Positions 47,410-60,988 are shown, numbered from the stretch's first letter. The stretch: 64,000 nt of DNA from Endomychus coccineus (GCA_958510875.1 OY294067.1:200076524-200140523), one strand, 5' to 3'. Program-made: numbers and translations. The notes: generated by a model from the letters alone, not told the origin.

Positions 47410-50280
47410 CAATATAGCTACAATATAAGTGACAATTTTTAATTTTGAGAGTGATTTCCACACAAAACGTTACCAAAACACCTCATAGATGTCGTCCTTG
47501 ACGCTAGCTGTTCCGAAATTGATATTTAACTATGATAGTTCATCGGTTTAATAATAGATGGCGATATATCTACAGAATCCTCTTACGTTTACTGTTCTGA
47601 CATTGACATTCAGCTATGACAGTTCATCGGTTCATTAATAGATCATATTTTGAATCGAAATGCAACTTCCCGCGCAAAAACTTTAACAAAATACCTCATA
47701 GATATCGTCCTTTGACGTTAACTGTTCTGACATTGACATTCAGTTATGATAGTTCATCGGTTTATCAATAGATGGCGATATAGTAATATTTTGAATTGGG
47801 GTCTCATAGATGTTGTCCTTTGACGTTAACTGTTCTGAGATTGACATCCAGTCATGATAGTTCACCGGTTCACTAATAGATCATATTTTGAATTGAGACG
47901 GGACTTCCCGCGCAAAAACATTAACAAAATATCTCATAGATGTCGTCCTTTGACGTTAACTGTTCTAACATTGACGTTCAGGTGTGATAGTTCATCGGTT
48001 TATTAATAGATGGCGATATAGTAATATTTTGAATTGGGGTCTCATAGATGTTGTCCTTTGACGTTAACTGTTCTGAGATTGACATCCAGTCATGATAGTT
48101 CACCGGTTCACTAATAGATCATATTTCGAATTGAGATGGGACTTCCCGCGCAAAAACATTAACAAAATATCTCATAGATGTCGTCCTTTGACGTTAACTG
48201 TTCTCACATTGACATTCAGGTGTGATAGTTCATCGATTTATTAATAGATGGCGATATAGCTACAACATCAGTAATATTTTGAATTGGAGTCTCATAGATG
48301 TCATCCTTCGACGTTAACTGTTCTAACATTGACATCCAGCCATGATAGTCATCGATTCATAAATTTCCCACGCAAACATTACATAAGTACCTCATAGATG
48401 TCGTCTTTTGACGTTACCATTTCTGACGTTTACAGGTATGCATGACGGTTGATAGTGCTGCAGCTGTAGCTATTATACCTCTCAATTTAGTATTGTTTTG
48501 TGTAATTTAGGTTCCAAAACAGTTCTATTCTGTTTAAGACCCACGTGAAATACGCCACGACACCTCGTTGAAGATCCACGAAACAGACACCTTGTTTGAA
48601 ATTTCCGCGATAGCTGCCATGACAGTTCACGTGACAGACGCCACAACATCTCGTTGAAGATCCACGTAACAGACACCTCGTTTCAAATTCCCGCGATAAC
48701 CGCCATGACAGTTCACGTGACAGACGCCATGACACCTCCTTGAAGATCTACGTAACAGACACCTCGTTTGAAATTCCCGCGATAGCCGCCATGACACCGA
48801 ATTTCATAGTTTACCTAATGAGTGAGTCCCATTGTACTCATTTATACGCGCTGTTATTCTCGTATAAACTGAATGTGATGACGCAGGTGTATGCAAAATT
48901 AATTGCTTCCACGTGTTCTCATATACTCAATGTGGTTTCTGGTGTAATAATTTCATATACGTAAGTAATCATTTAACGTTGGAGGTTATTTTGAAAATTC
49001 ATTATTTTTGGAATTACGGTGTGGTTCAATAATAAATGACAGTATAGCTATAACATGAGTCAAATTTTTGAAATTCCTCGCGCAAACATCAGTAAAACAC
49101 CTTATAGATGTCGTCCTTTGGCGTTAGCTGTTCTGACATGGACATCAAGCTATGATAGTTCATTAATATTTCGTTTTTTGAATTGAGATGAAACTTCCCG
49201 CGCAAAAACATTAACAAAATACCTCATAGAAGTCGTCCTTTGACGTTAACTGTTCTGACATTGACATTCAGCTATGATAGTTCATCGGTTTAGTGATAGA
49301 TGGCGATATAGGCTACAACATCGGTAACATTTTGAATTGGAGTCTCATAGATGTCGTCCTTTGACGTTAACTGTTCTGACATTGACATCCAGCCATGATA
49401 GTTCATCGGTTCATAAATTTGCCGCTCAAAAACATTAACAAGATACCTCATAGAAGTTCATTATTTTTGGAATTACGGTGTGGTTCAATAATAAATGACA
49501 ACATGAGTCAAATTCTCGAAATTCCTGGCGCAAACATCAGCAAAACACCTCATAGATGTCGTCCTTTGACGTTAGCTGTCCTGACATGGACATCAACCTA
49601 TGATAGTTCATTAATATATCGTTTTTTTGAATTGAGATGGAACTTCTCGCTCGAAAACATTAACAAAATACCTCATAGATGTCGTCCTTCGACGTTAACT
49701 GTTCTGACATTGACATTCAGCTATGATAGTTCATCGGTTTAGTGATAGATGGCGATATAGGCTACAACATCGGTAACATTTTGAATTGGAGTCTCATAGA
49801 TGTCGTCCTTTGTCGTTAACTGTTCTGACGTTGACATCCAGCTATGATAGTTCATCGGTTCATAAATTTCCCGCGCAAAAACATTAACAAGATACCTCAT
49901 AGATGTCGTCCTTTGACGTTGACAGGTACGCTGACGGTTGATCGGTTCATTCATAGATGTAGTCATTTGAAGTTAACTGTTCTGACATTGACATTTAAGT
50001 ATGATAGTTCATTGGTTCATTAAGAGATGGCGGTGATGTAGCTATAACATCAGTCATATTTTGAATTGTGGCCTCATAGATGTCGTCCCTTGACGTTAAC
50101 ATTTCTGACGTTGACAGGTATCCATGACGGTTGATCGATTCATTCATAGATGTATTCGTTTGAAGTTAACTGGTCTGACATTGACATTTAAGTAACATAG
50201 TTCATCGGTTCATCAGAAGATGGCGGCAATGTAGCTACAACATCAGTCATATTGTGGTTTTGACGTTTACTCTTCTGACA
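47410..50280. repeat. Subterminal minisatellite of the right arm
   Basis: Mirror of 31,740-34,620, with the same unit landmarks in reverse complement and the interrupting 'cgcgatagccgccatgaca' block at 48,530-48,800. Unit-level indels between the arms account for part of the arm length difference. Confidence 0.9.
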
Positions 50281-50634
50281 TTCGGTTCCAACGTCGGCCA
50301 TGATAAACATCAAACAACACACCTCTACGTTTTAATTTCGCGGGTTGATGACGTCACATCCAACCAACCTCACATCCAGACCTCTATGGTCGGAAGTTCT
50401 GTAATCATCGTAAGCTCTATGGACACGTTTGAATTTCGCGGGTCGATGACGTCACATACAACCAACCTCAAATTCTATGACCCAGACCTCTATGGTCGGA
50501 AGTTCTATGATCATCGTAAGCTCCATGGTCACGTTTGAATTTCGCGGGTTATTAACGTTACATCCAAAGTTGCGCGCGCAACATCCGGTCGATGACGTCC
50601 CTTCCTGGTGGAGAAGTAGCGGACTTAATCTACT

Positions 50635-50640
50635 GATCTA
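50635..50640. repeat. Right 6-bp target site duplication GATCTA
   Basis: Directly follows AATCTACT, the right terminus, and matches 31,385-31,390. Confidence 0.85.
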
Positions 50641-50659
50641 AATTAAATACTCTATATAA

Positions 50660-53043
50660 CGAAAGACAAATACCTATCAATAACATAATTTCTTCAGTTG
50701 AAACTGAAATTGCTAAAAAACCTACTCAAATATCAAATGAAATAAGGTCAAAGTGTATCAACACAATAACGAATTTCAAACAAACAGTTAAAAATAATAA
50801 ATTTAATAATAAAAATAACAAATCAATCAAAAATTTCAAAGAAACCAAACAATTCATCAAATCTAACCCACAAATCACTATCTTAAAAGCAGATAAAGGT
50901 AATAAACTGTTATCATGGACACAAATGAATATGAGGATAAAATGTCTACAATGTTGAATGATCCTGAAGTATATAAAAAACTAAATAATAATCCAACTAA
51001 CATTTACCAAACTAAAAATAATAACTTAGTAAAAAAATGGTTTGAAAAGAAATATATTTCAAAATACATCCATAGACAATTAACGATACATAATGCTCAT
51101 CCTCCAAAAATATATGGTTTACCCAAAATTCATAAACCTAATATACCAATGCGACCTGTAGTATGCAGCATTCAATCACCTTTTTATGAAATGGCTAAAT
51201 ACTTATCCAACATACTAAAAAACATAACTTACAAAAATGAGTTTTACATCAAAGATTCTTGGGATTTCAAGGAATTCATTAACAAAATTACGATACCAAA
51301 AAACTATATCTTAGTATCACTAGATGTCACATCTTTATATACAAATATCCCTCTAGAATTAGCTAGATAAATAATTCAAAATAAATGGGATGAAATAAAA
51401 CTATATACAAATTTACCTATAAATGAGTTCTTAACAGCTATAGAATATACATTCACCGCTAATTTTTTACCATATAAAGATGATTGTTATAAGCAATTAG
51501 ATGGTTGTGCAATGGGCTCTCCAATATCAAGTATCACAGCCCAAATAGTAATGGAATTCCTTGAAGAAGAAGTAGTATCTCAACTAAATTATAATATAGC
51601 CTTCTTCAAAAGATATGTTGATGAATTTTTGAATTCTTTCAATTCCTTTCACCATAAGTTACAGTTCACGATCGAATTAGAAAATAATAATGAAATAAAT
51701 TTTTTAGATTTAACTTTAGTGAGAAAATCAAATGATAACAAAATTCTAACAAAATGGTATACCAAACCTACTTGGTCAGGAAGGTATACTAATTCCAATT
51801 CTAATATACCTACAAAATATAAGAAAAATGTTATCATAAATATGATAGATAGAGCTATTCGACTAAAACTCCTGAACTGAGAACTATATCTATCTATTAC
51901 AAAAACAGAAGAAACTTTAATAAGAAATGGTTATCCCTTTGATTTAGTAAATTCGATAACTAAAGACAAAATTCATAAATTTTATTATAACTCATCTAGT
52001 GAAATCAATACCAATAATGAGAAATCAGATAATAAGCATTACATATCACTACCATATATTAATGGTCTGTCAGAAAAAATTTGTAATATAGTGAAACCTT
52101 ATGACCTACATATATGTCATAAGAGTTATTTAAATCAGAAAATTCTCTTTACAAAATTAAAAAGCAGCGTACCTTTCAAAAAAATAACCCATACTGTTTA
52201 TTCCATCCCTTGCAAAGATTGCGAAAAGGTGTACATTGGCCAATCTTCACAATACCTCGAAAAAAGTTTGAATGGTCACAAATATACCAAAAATTCATCA
52301 ACTGCGCTCAATAAACATGTAAAAGACACTAACCATACATTCGACTACAACAATACAAAAATTTTAAATATTGAAACTATCGACAACAAACGTTTGATAT
52401 TGGAATCTATTCAAATTAAAGAGAACAATTGTGTAAATGACAAAATAGATTCCAATCTTTCGAAACTTTATAATAATCTAATTCAAACTTAACAAAATTT
52501 TATTGATTTGAAGTGCCACTTTCCACTTGTCTATTTAAAATTCAACCTAAAAAAGATAAAGTATTATTTAATTATGACATTATGAGTAACAATTTTGAGG
52601 TTAAATTCCATAGAATTATCTTAAACTTGAATAGTTGATTATAATAGATCGGAAGTGTTTATCATAGAATAACTAATTCATACAATAATCATAGATATTT
52701 ATAATTGTACAATCTTAAAATATCTTGTATTTAATCAAATTCAATCCATTTCAAATTTTAATTAGCCATACATTACTCTTTCACACACAACCGATCCAAT
52801 GTTTTCTTCAGTTTTAATTGGATCTTAAAACACAAGTCGGCCGCAGACGCATTTCATTAATCGAAATCATCTATTCTTTTCTAAATTACATGGAAACACT
52901 TATTCACATTTTGAGAAAGACAATAAACATTGTCGAAACGTCAAACAGAATTTTTATTTCATTTTCTGTATATATACGAACCAATATACCAAGAAAACAT
53001 ACAAATATTACAAATGGTTCAAGAATATCAATGAAAGAATATA
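50660..53043 (+). mobile_element. Penelope-like element family 1 (RT plus GIY-YIG), degraded
   Basis: The coding frame is broken into pieces but keeps the family order. ILKADKGN lies near 50,883, one base out of frame with MDTNEYEDKM at 50,915. PKIYGLPKIHKPN and MRPVVCSIQSPFYEM follow, then ILVSLDVTSLYTNIP ends at a TAG (51,368). CAMGSPISSITAQ follows, and the catalytic YVDD is YVDE with about a dozen residues lost after it. A TGA at 51,878 precedes the linker and the GIY-YIG domain (52,091-52,492: VYSIPCKDC, VYIGQSSQYLEK). The 3' region reaches the (TA)n at 53,044 and contains a hammerhead-like motif at 52,907-52,945. Penelope-like elements are target-primed retroelements. This copy is dead but nearly full length. 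Confidence 0.85.
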
Positions 53044-53068
53044 ATATATATATATATATATATATATA
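53044..53068. repeat. (TA)n microsatellite
   Basis: A short TA tract joins the Penelope 3' end to the truncated 5' end of the R2-like element. Confidence 0.95.
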
Positions 53069-54487
53069 AAGATTTGGTCTTCCGAACTTTCGAGTGGGAA
53101 CAAGGTGTCTGCAACAAATATGCTTGCCGTTCCAGTCCTGCTCCACTCTTTTGGAGTGGTGAAATGGACGGTCGATGAGCTGCATAGACTCGATAAAGAC
53201 ACCCGGAAAATGATGCATATCCATCACAGTTTGCATCCTAGATCGTCCGTTTCCCGTATTTATCTCCCACGTCATCGGGGAGGTAGGGGACTCCTCAGTC
53301 TGGAGGGTCTGCATCGAAGTGTGGTTCTGAGTATAGCTTGTAAAGTTCTTAGGAGCTCGGACCCCCTCCTGTGCCTTGTTGAAAGTCACGAATTGGCCGG
53401 AGTGGGGGCATTTATCGTTAAGGCAGCACAAAAAGCTGCGGAAGAACTTGGTCTCGAATTTCAGATCAGTCGAGAAGGCCGACTAGAGGGCAACCTCGAG
53501 CTCCTACCTTCTCGCCTGAAAGCCCAGATAAATGCCGCGGAGCAAGATCTTACGCTCAGGAGGCATGTTGACAAGCCGATACACGGTGTTTTCTATCGAA
53601 ACATCGAAACGCTCGGCTTGTCAACTAGGCTGACCTTCGGCTACCTAAGGTCAGCCGGGCTTACATCCGAGACTGAGGGATTTACCGCAGCTTGCCAAGA
53701 TGGCGTAATCAACACCTTGGTCTATCGCCGCAATGTGATGGGTGTGCAGGTCCCTGATGTCAGCTGCAGGGCCTGTCGAAAGATGCCTGAGACGCTTTTC
53801 CACCTTCTGTCGGCATGTCCGGCAAAAGCGGCCTCGGCGTACACCCATCGCCATAATGCGGCCCTACGGGTGCTGTATTACCATCTAAGGCGCTCGTACG
53901 GAATAGACCAAGAGCCGGTGCTGCCTTACATGCCAGGAGATATTGAGTCCGTTGTCGGAAACGAAAAATGCCAGATCTTCTGGAATTATCCGTTTCCGAC
54001 CGGCAGGTCCATACAAGCAAATAGGCCTGACGTTGTCCTCCTCGATAAACTAATCAAGACTATGTATGTCATCGAATTCTCCGCTCCGGCAGAGAAGAAC
54101 ATAGTCTTGAAAGAGGAGGAAAAATGGACAAAATATCAAGATCTCCTGTTCGAGCTCCGCACGCTATACCCAGGCCACAAGGTCGTATTAGTGGTTCTGA
54201 TCATCGGTGTTTTGGGCGGAATTCGGTCTTCGCTGCGTTCAAACTTGAAGATCATTCCGGCCTGTAGGAACTCGGCGCAGATCTTGATAGACCGGATGCA
54301 AAAGGCAGTCATTCTGGGTTCAATTAGAATACTTAGGGCACACGATTTAGGAACCTGAAGCTACTTACCGACCGGTGGGGAGGAGTAGCTTCGGTTAACC
54401 GCCTTTTAGGTTTTCCTGGCGCGACTGCTGCGATGTCGTCGCAGCTCGCAGCAGCCCCGACCATGTTTGAATGTAAAAAAAAAAAAG
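53069..54487 (+). mobile_element. R2-like non-LTR retrotransposon, 5'-truncated
   Basis: The C-terminal part of the protein is open to 54,358 (417 codons from the GTG at 53,105; the frame extends upstream through ELSSGNK). From the N-terminus: a thumb-region block AVPVLLHSFGVVKWT, LDKDTRKMMHIHHSLHP, RHRGGRGLLSLEGL, then a CCHC motif CRACRKMPETLFHLLSAC (about residues 221-238). A restriction-like endonuclease follows, with RPDVVLLD (about 307), VIEFSAPAEKN (about 321) and a Lys in EEKWTKYQ (about 340), matching PD-(D/E)xK. Elements of this type nick DNA and reverse-transcribe at the nick. The 3' untranslated region ends in a poly(A) run at about 54,476-54,487, then (TA)n. The RT palm is lost, so this copy cannot move. 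Confidence 0.8.
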
Positions 54488-54616
<129 letters not shown>

Positions 54617-54708
54617 CTTAAGAGATATAGAATTAAATTTTCTAAATTATGAAGATAACTTAGATAATTTAACATAGGATTATAAAGATGAATAAACGTA
54701 AAAGATTG

Positions 54709-54781
54709 AACCATAGGCGGGATTCGAACCCACATTTCTGGATTTCTAGTCCAGGGTGTTTACCAATTACACCACTTCGGT
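54709..54781 (-). tRNA. tRNA-like core, array unit 1
   Basis: Same fold and AGA anticodon as at 26,291, with a T-to-A change at the D-arm (GTAAAC instead of GTTAAC in sense). A and B boxes are intact. A repeat-borne origin is likely. Confidence 0.5.
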
Positions 54782-55182
54782 CCTATTAGATTTTTATATT
54801 TTTGTAAATATAAACCTCTGAAAGGATAGTAGATCATTGATGAACACAATGCGATTCGATGCCCTACCATAGATCAACTATTCACGCATATTCATCTAAA
54901 GTTCAGTCGTTTTTTGAAGTAAGGATTGTAGGTTAGTACTGCTATGGTTGGCAGTTACTTGACAGTTCTTATTCAAATGACAGCATCCCTGGTTCTTATA
55001 TATTTCAATAGAACTGACTGAGAATTGTTCTGGTTAATTATAAACAAGTTTAAAGTTTCTTTGCCTAATTGGCCACTATCGTGTATGTAACTTAAGAGAT
55101 ATAGAATTAAATTTTCTGAATTATGAAGATAACTTAGATAATTTAACATAGGATTATAAAGATGAATAAACGTAAAAGATTG

Positions 55183-55255
55183 AACCATAGGCGGGATTCG
55201 AACCCACATTTCTGGATTTCTAGTCCAGGGTGTTTACCAATTACACCATTTCGGT
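55183..55255 (-). tRNA. tRNA-like core, array unit 2
   Basis: As unit 1 but with one more change, in the 5' acceptor region (GAAATGG instead of GAAGTGG). The anticodon AGA and GGTTCGAATCC are retained. Confidence 0.45.
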
Positions 55256-55679
55256 CCTATTAGATTTTTATATTTTTGTAAATATAAACCTCTGAAAGGA
55301 TAGTAGATCATTGATGAACACAATGCGATTCGATGCCCTACCATAGATCAACTATTCACGCATATTCATCTAAAGTTCAGTCGTTTTTTGAAGTAAGGAT
55401 TGTAGGTTAGTACTGCTATGGTTGGCAGTTACTTGACAGTTCTTATTCAAATGACAGCATTCCTGGTTCTTATATATTTCAATAGAACTGACTGAGAATT
55501 GTTCTGGTTAATTATAAACAAGTTTAAAGTTTCTTTGCCTAATTGGCCACTATCGTGTATGTAACTTAAGAGATATAGAATTAAATTTTCTGAATTATGA
55601 AGATAACTTAGATAATTTAACATAGGATTATAAGTTACATACACGATAGTGGCCAATTAGGCAAAGAAACTTTAAACTT

Positions 55680-56639
<960 letters not shown>

Positions 56640-57550
56640 TAGAACTATATATAAAATTCTCGAAAAATAGGTCACAATAACACAATGTTTTAAATTTTTG
56701 TCTTTACGTACGTTTCGGTCTCACGACCATGATCAGGAGACTTATTATGTCTAAAACTTGATTACTTAAAACTAATTGTATTACACAAAGCGTCCAAATC
56801 ACACCAATTTCACTTAAAATGCACCACGTCGCCGGAACGAACAGAAACACTATAGAATGAAATTGTAAACCTCAATGCTATAGTAAAATTATCAAAAATC
56901 CACTGTAAAAATGATGTACCTCTAAGACTCATTGTAAGTAATATTGGAGCGCCTACTTACAATCTATCAAAATCTATCAATAATATAATAGGAAAAAATG
57001 AATTTTATGTCAAAGACTCATGGCACTTTGATGAATTTATGAAAAATCAATCCTTACCAATCAACTAATTTCCTTGAACGTTGTTGCTTTATTTACAAAT
57101 ATACCTGTCGTTTGGGCATTGAATAGCATCAAAAAACGTTGGGCAGAGATTAAGAACCACACACCTCTAGATCAATCGGAATTTATAAATGCTGTGAAGT
57201 TTTGTTTAGAATGCACTTATTTTCAGTACGGTGAGCAATATTTTGGACAAATATTCGGCACAGCAATGGGATCTCCTATTTCAGCTACCATTACTAACCT
57301 CGTTATGGAATGCCTGGAGGAATCTGTTATAAGTTCATTAGATTTTCAGCCTGTATTTTTTAAACGGTATGTAGATAATTGTCTTATGTGTGTTCCCAAC
57401 GATAAAATTCAAGAAGTGAATGATAAATTTCACAGTTTCCACTGTAAACTTCATTTCACTTGTGAAATAGAAGTAAACAAAAACATAAATTTCCAAGATA
57501 TGGACATTAGGCATGATGCAGATGGAAAAATAATCAACTTGCAATTATAA
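56640..57550 (+). mobile_element. Penelope-like element family 2, RT fragment
   Basis: From about 56,908 the plus strand reads KNDVPLRLIVSNIGAPTYN-like RT codons and NEFYVKDSWHFDEFM. A stop follows at about 57,066, then NVVALFTNIP (catalytic Asp of the SLDV block changed to Asn), GTAMGSPISATITN and FFKRYVDNC, where YVDD is YVDN. It ends in NINFQDMDIRHDADG. It is distinct in sequence from family 1. The 5' flank (56,640-56,890) is a terminal segment that recurs at 59,632-59,895 and carries a hammerhead-like motif on the minus strand. No GIY-YIG domain follows, so the 3' half is missing. Two catalytic Asp changes and stops make it inactive. Confidence 0.75.
56700..56741 (-). ncRNA. Hammerhead-like motif, family 2, mutated core
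   Basis: Matches the motif at 59,691 but the core reads CUGAUCA instead of CUGAUGA, and stem I has a mismatch (GUCUC against AAGAC). The conserved G of the core is lost, so cleavage is not expected. Confidence 0.4.
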
Positions 57551-57848
57551 TTATTTATCATTTTTAATTTATGCAGTATTTTTTTTTCTTTGATATGAAT
57601 TCAAGTTTTTTCTTTGATATTAATTCAAGTTACACTTTTTGAACGTGGTGACCGATAAGAAAACAGATGTATTTTTTGTTTTATTGAATACATGAGAAGT
57701 TAATATCGTTTAAAATATTTTAATTATCTAATCGTATCTTAATGTTCGCAAAAGGTATTTCCTGTACGATGAACGGTTCCGGAGATATTTGCAAAAAACG
57801 TAATTTTTGTTTCATTTCAACACCCTGTATCTCGAAAACTAAGCGTCT

Positions 57849-58992
57849 GTGCATAAAAACCTAAATGCCACTGATTTAAATATTTTTTTTACAAATATAG
57901 CAGAATCCTTAGTCAAGAATCTTCCACCTTCACAAAATAATCCTATTGATTATATAAAAAAAATTAATTTAGTCTTCCATTCAGAATTTAAATTCATAGA
58001 AGTTACATTCAATGAAATGAGAGATATAATTTCAAATTTAAATAATAGTCCCAGCAAGGGCACTTATAATATAAATGTTAAAATAGTAAAAACTATTCTA
58101 AATTTGATCATTTTTCCTCTATGTAAAATTATAAACCAATGTATCACCTCTAACAGTTTTCCTGATTCCCTCAAAATATCTAAAGTAGTTCCGATTTACA
58201 AAAAAGGCTTATGCGATGATGTTAATAACTATAGGCCAATATCAATTACACCCATTTTTGGCAAAATTTTTGAGACTGTGCTGAAACGGCAAATAACATA
58301 CTATTTTGAGGCAAATAATTTGTTTAATAAATTTCAATTTGGATTTCGTAGCAATGTTTCTACTACAGCTGCTATAAACAAACTTACTAGCTATGTTCGA
58401 GAATGTTTTGAGGAAAAGAAGTTCATGCAAGCCTCCTTCTTTGACCTTACCAAGGCTTTTGACTGTGTGTCCCATGATCTGTTGATGCAAAAGCTCAAAG
58501 AATACAACTTTGATAACAATAGTATAAATCTTATTAAATACAGTATAAGAGAATGTATTGATGAATGCATACTATGGTTATTTCCATTCACATATGACAT
58601 ATGCAATACTATGTTGGGGTCATTCAGCGCAGGCCTCATGGATTTTTGCAATTCAGAGAAGGTGCATAAGAGTGTTGGCAAACCTAAAATATAGAGCGTG
58701 TTGTAAACAAAAATTCAAATCCTTGAAGATGCTCACTTTTCCAAGTGTTTTTATATTAAATTGTATAACACATGTTAAAAAAAATCTGGTTGCTTATGTT
58801 AAACACTCCAACTATCATGAATATAACACCAGGGGAAAAGACAATCTTGTTATCAACTTCAACAGAATCAATAAAGCTAGAGATGGACAAGGCCACTATG
58901 GCATAAAACTATACAATGTTCTACCAGAATCTATTAAAAATTTAAATATCAGAAATTTTGAATACAAAATGAAAACCTTTTTTACAAAATGA
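57849..58992 (+). pseudogene. CR1/jockey-like non-LTR retrotransposon with internal RT deletion
   Basis: The first part holds the RT N-terminal blocks: VVPIYKKG, NNYRPISITPIFGKIFE, FQFGFRSNVSTTAAI and FDLTKAFDCVSHDLL (first catalytic Asp present). After about 58,555 it jumps directly to the C-terminal region, in another frame: SHMTYAILCWGHS, FAIQRRCIRVLANL, YNTRGKDNLV and YNVLPESIKNLN, ending at 58,992. The block with the catalytic YxDD and thumb is deleted. No endonuclease domain is visible upstream, so the copy is 5'-truncated as well. The 3' untranslated sequence extends to the (TA)n at 59,269. Confidence 0.8.
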
Positions 58993-59263
58993 AGCATTCT
59001 ATAGTATAGATGAGTATCTAGGTTTTAATTTTGAAGACATTGAAAGTAGTCCTATGTAATACACTATGGTGTTTTATTATGATGTATCGAAAATTTTATC
59101 ATATAATAAGTTGTATTTATTGCAATTTATTATCATTTATGAAAATCTTGATGTAAATTTTATTATTACTTATTATAAAAATTATTCAATTTAACAAGTG
59201 ATTCTCTAACTGTGATACATCTGATTTATTAATGTCAAATACTATAAATTTTTATTACCATAT

Positions 59264-59606
<343 letters not shown>

Positions 59607-59631
59607 ATATAATAAAGATTCTTGACCCAGT

Positions 59632-59895
59632 ATGAATTATATATAAAATTCTCGGAAATAGGTCACATTAACACACTGTTTTAAATTTTCGTCTTTACGT
59701 ACGTTTCGGTCTCACGACCATCATCAGAAGACTTGTTATGTCTAAAACTTGATTACTTAAAACTAATTGTATTACACAAAGCGTCCAAATCGCACCAATT
59801 TCACTTAAAGTGCACCACGTTGCCAAAACGAACAGAAACACGATTAAATGAAATTGTAAACCTCAATGCTATAGTAAAATTATCAAAAATCCACT
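59632..59895. mobile_element. Family 2 Penelope terminal segment (solo)
   Basis: About 90 percent identical by eye to 56,640-56,900, from 'atataaaattctcg' through 'ggtcaca', 'gtctttacgtacgtttcgg' and 'acacaaagcgtccaaatc' to 'caaaaatccactgt'. No coding sequence follows. Confidence 0.8.
59691..59732 (-). ncRNA. Hammerhead ribozyme-like motif, intact core
   Basis: In 42 bases on the minus strand: stem I strand GUCUU, core CUGAUGA, one extra U, stem II GGUC-GUGA-GACC, GAAAC, a self-complementary GUACGU that closes a minimal stem III, cleavage-site A after GU, and AAGAC pairing fully with GUCUU. Minimal stem III type I hammerheads are known in Penelope-like elements and work best as dimers. The extra U before stem II is the one deviation. 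Confidence 0.5.
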
Positions 59896-60048
59896 GTTGA
59901 GAAGATTTCTCGATAAAAGCGTACTCATGTCAACACATCAAGTGAACGACTAGAGACGATACAAATAAAATTAAATTTTTAAGTATACAACTTTCAAACC
60001 AGATGTTATATTTACGAGCTTATAGAAAAAGGTTTTGTTATATATATA

Positions 60049-60478
60049 TATTATTGATATTCTTGAACCATTTGTAATATTTGTATGTTTTCTTGGTATA
60101 TTGGTTCGTATATACGTATATATACTGAAAATGAAATAAAAATTCTGTTTGTTTTGTTACTTATAATGTCATAGTTAAATAATACTTTATCTTTTTTAGG
60201 TTGAATTTTAAATAGACAAGTGGAAAGTGGCACTCCAAACTAATAAAATTTTGTTGAGTTTGAATTAGATTATTATAAAGTTTCGAAAGATTGGAATCTA
60301 TTTTGTCATTTACACAATTGTTCTTTTTAATTTGAATAGATTCCAATATCAAACGTTTGTTGTCCTTTGTTTCAATATTTAAAATTTTTGTATTGTTGTA
60401 GTCGAATGTATGGTTAGTGTCTTTTACATGTTTATTGAGCGCAGTTGATGAATTTTTGGTATATTTGTGCCCATTCAA
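60049..60478 (-). pseudogene. Penelope family 1 C-terminal fragment
   Basis: Minus-strand frame beginning inside the GIY-YIG domain (NGHKYTKNSS, HVKDTNHTFDY), followed by part of the 3' untranslated sequence. Some 3' sequence is missing and replaced by a short TA tract at about 60,040-60,052. It forms an inverted pair with the next feature. Confidence 0.8.
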
Positions 60479-60479
60479 A

Positions 60480-60899
60480 AAAAGATAAAGTAACTATGAC
60501 ACTATGAACAACAATTTTGAGGTTAAATTCCATAGAATTATCTTAAACTTGAATAGTTGATTAAGATAGGTCGGAAGTGTTTATCATAGAATAACTAATT
60601 CATACAATAATCATAGATACTTATAATTGTACAATCTTAAAATATCTTGTATTTAATCAAATTCATACATTACTCTTTCACACACAACCGATCCAATGTT
60701 TTCTGCAGTTTTAATTGGATCTTAAAACACAAGTCGGCTGCAGACGCATTTTATTAATCGAAATCATCTATTCTTTTCTAAATTACATGGAAACACTAAT
60801 TCACATTTTTGATAAAGACAATAAAGATTGTCGAAATGTCAAACAGAATTTTTATCTCATTTTCAGTATATATACGAACTAATATACCAAGAAAACATA

Positions 60900-60903
<4 letters not shown>
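60480..60903 (+). mobile_element. Penelope family 1 inverted 3' untranslated copy
   Basis: Matches 52,555-52,995 with a deletion near 60,660. It contains the hammerhead-like motif at 60,805-60,843 and ends at (TA)n. The arrangement repeats that at 26.8-28.4 kb. Confidence 0.8.

Positions 60904-60988
<85 letters not shown>
60904..60988. repeat. (TA)n microsatellite
   Basis: About 42 TA units between the Penelope fragment and the end of the errantivirus-like provirus. Confidence 0.97.

Larger units (their letters stand above)
31391..50634. mobile_element. Giant palindromic Polinton/Maverick-like element (19.2 kb)
   Basis: The left arm, 31,391-40,997, is the inverted repeat of the right arm, 41,143-50,634. 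The unpaired centre is 145 bp. Ends are AGTAGATTAAGTCCGCTACT with a GATCTA duplication on each side. A 6-bp duplication and AGT termini are hallmarks of Polintons. An adenain-like protease remnant in each arm supports this, but the inverted repeats are far longer than usual. Arms differ by scattered substitutions and indels, including a 65-bp deletion on the right. Genes read from either arm: protease remnant, two related exonuclease-like genes, a small membrane ORF, a small charged ORF, a nucleotidyltransferase-like gene and a zinc finger. No polB, integrase, ATPase or major capsid gene is visible, so it would depend on another element for movement. Confidence 0.85.

Noticed and set aside
31391..50634. 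Possibility that the palindrome is an assembly or hairpin-read artefact
   Set aside because: The arms differ by many substitutions and indels, including a 65-bp deletion, and the whole unit has an exact 6-bp target duplication. Neither is expected from a read-through artefact. Long reads would still be worth checking.
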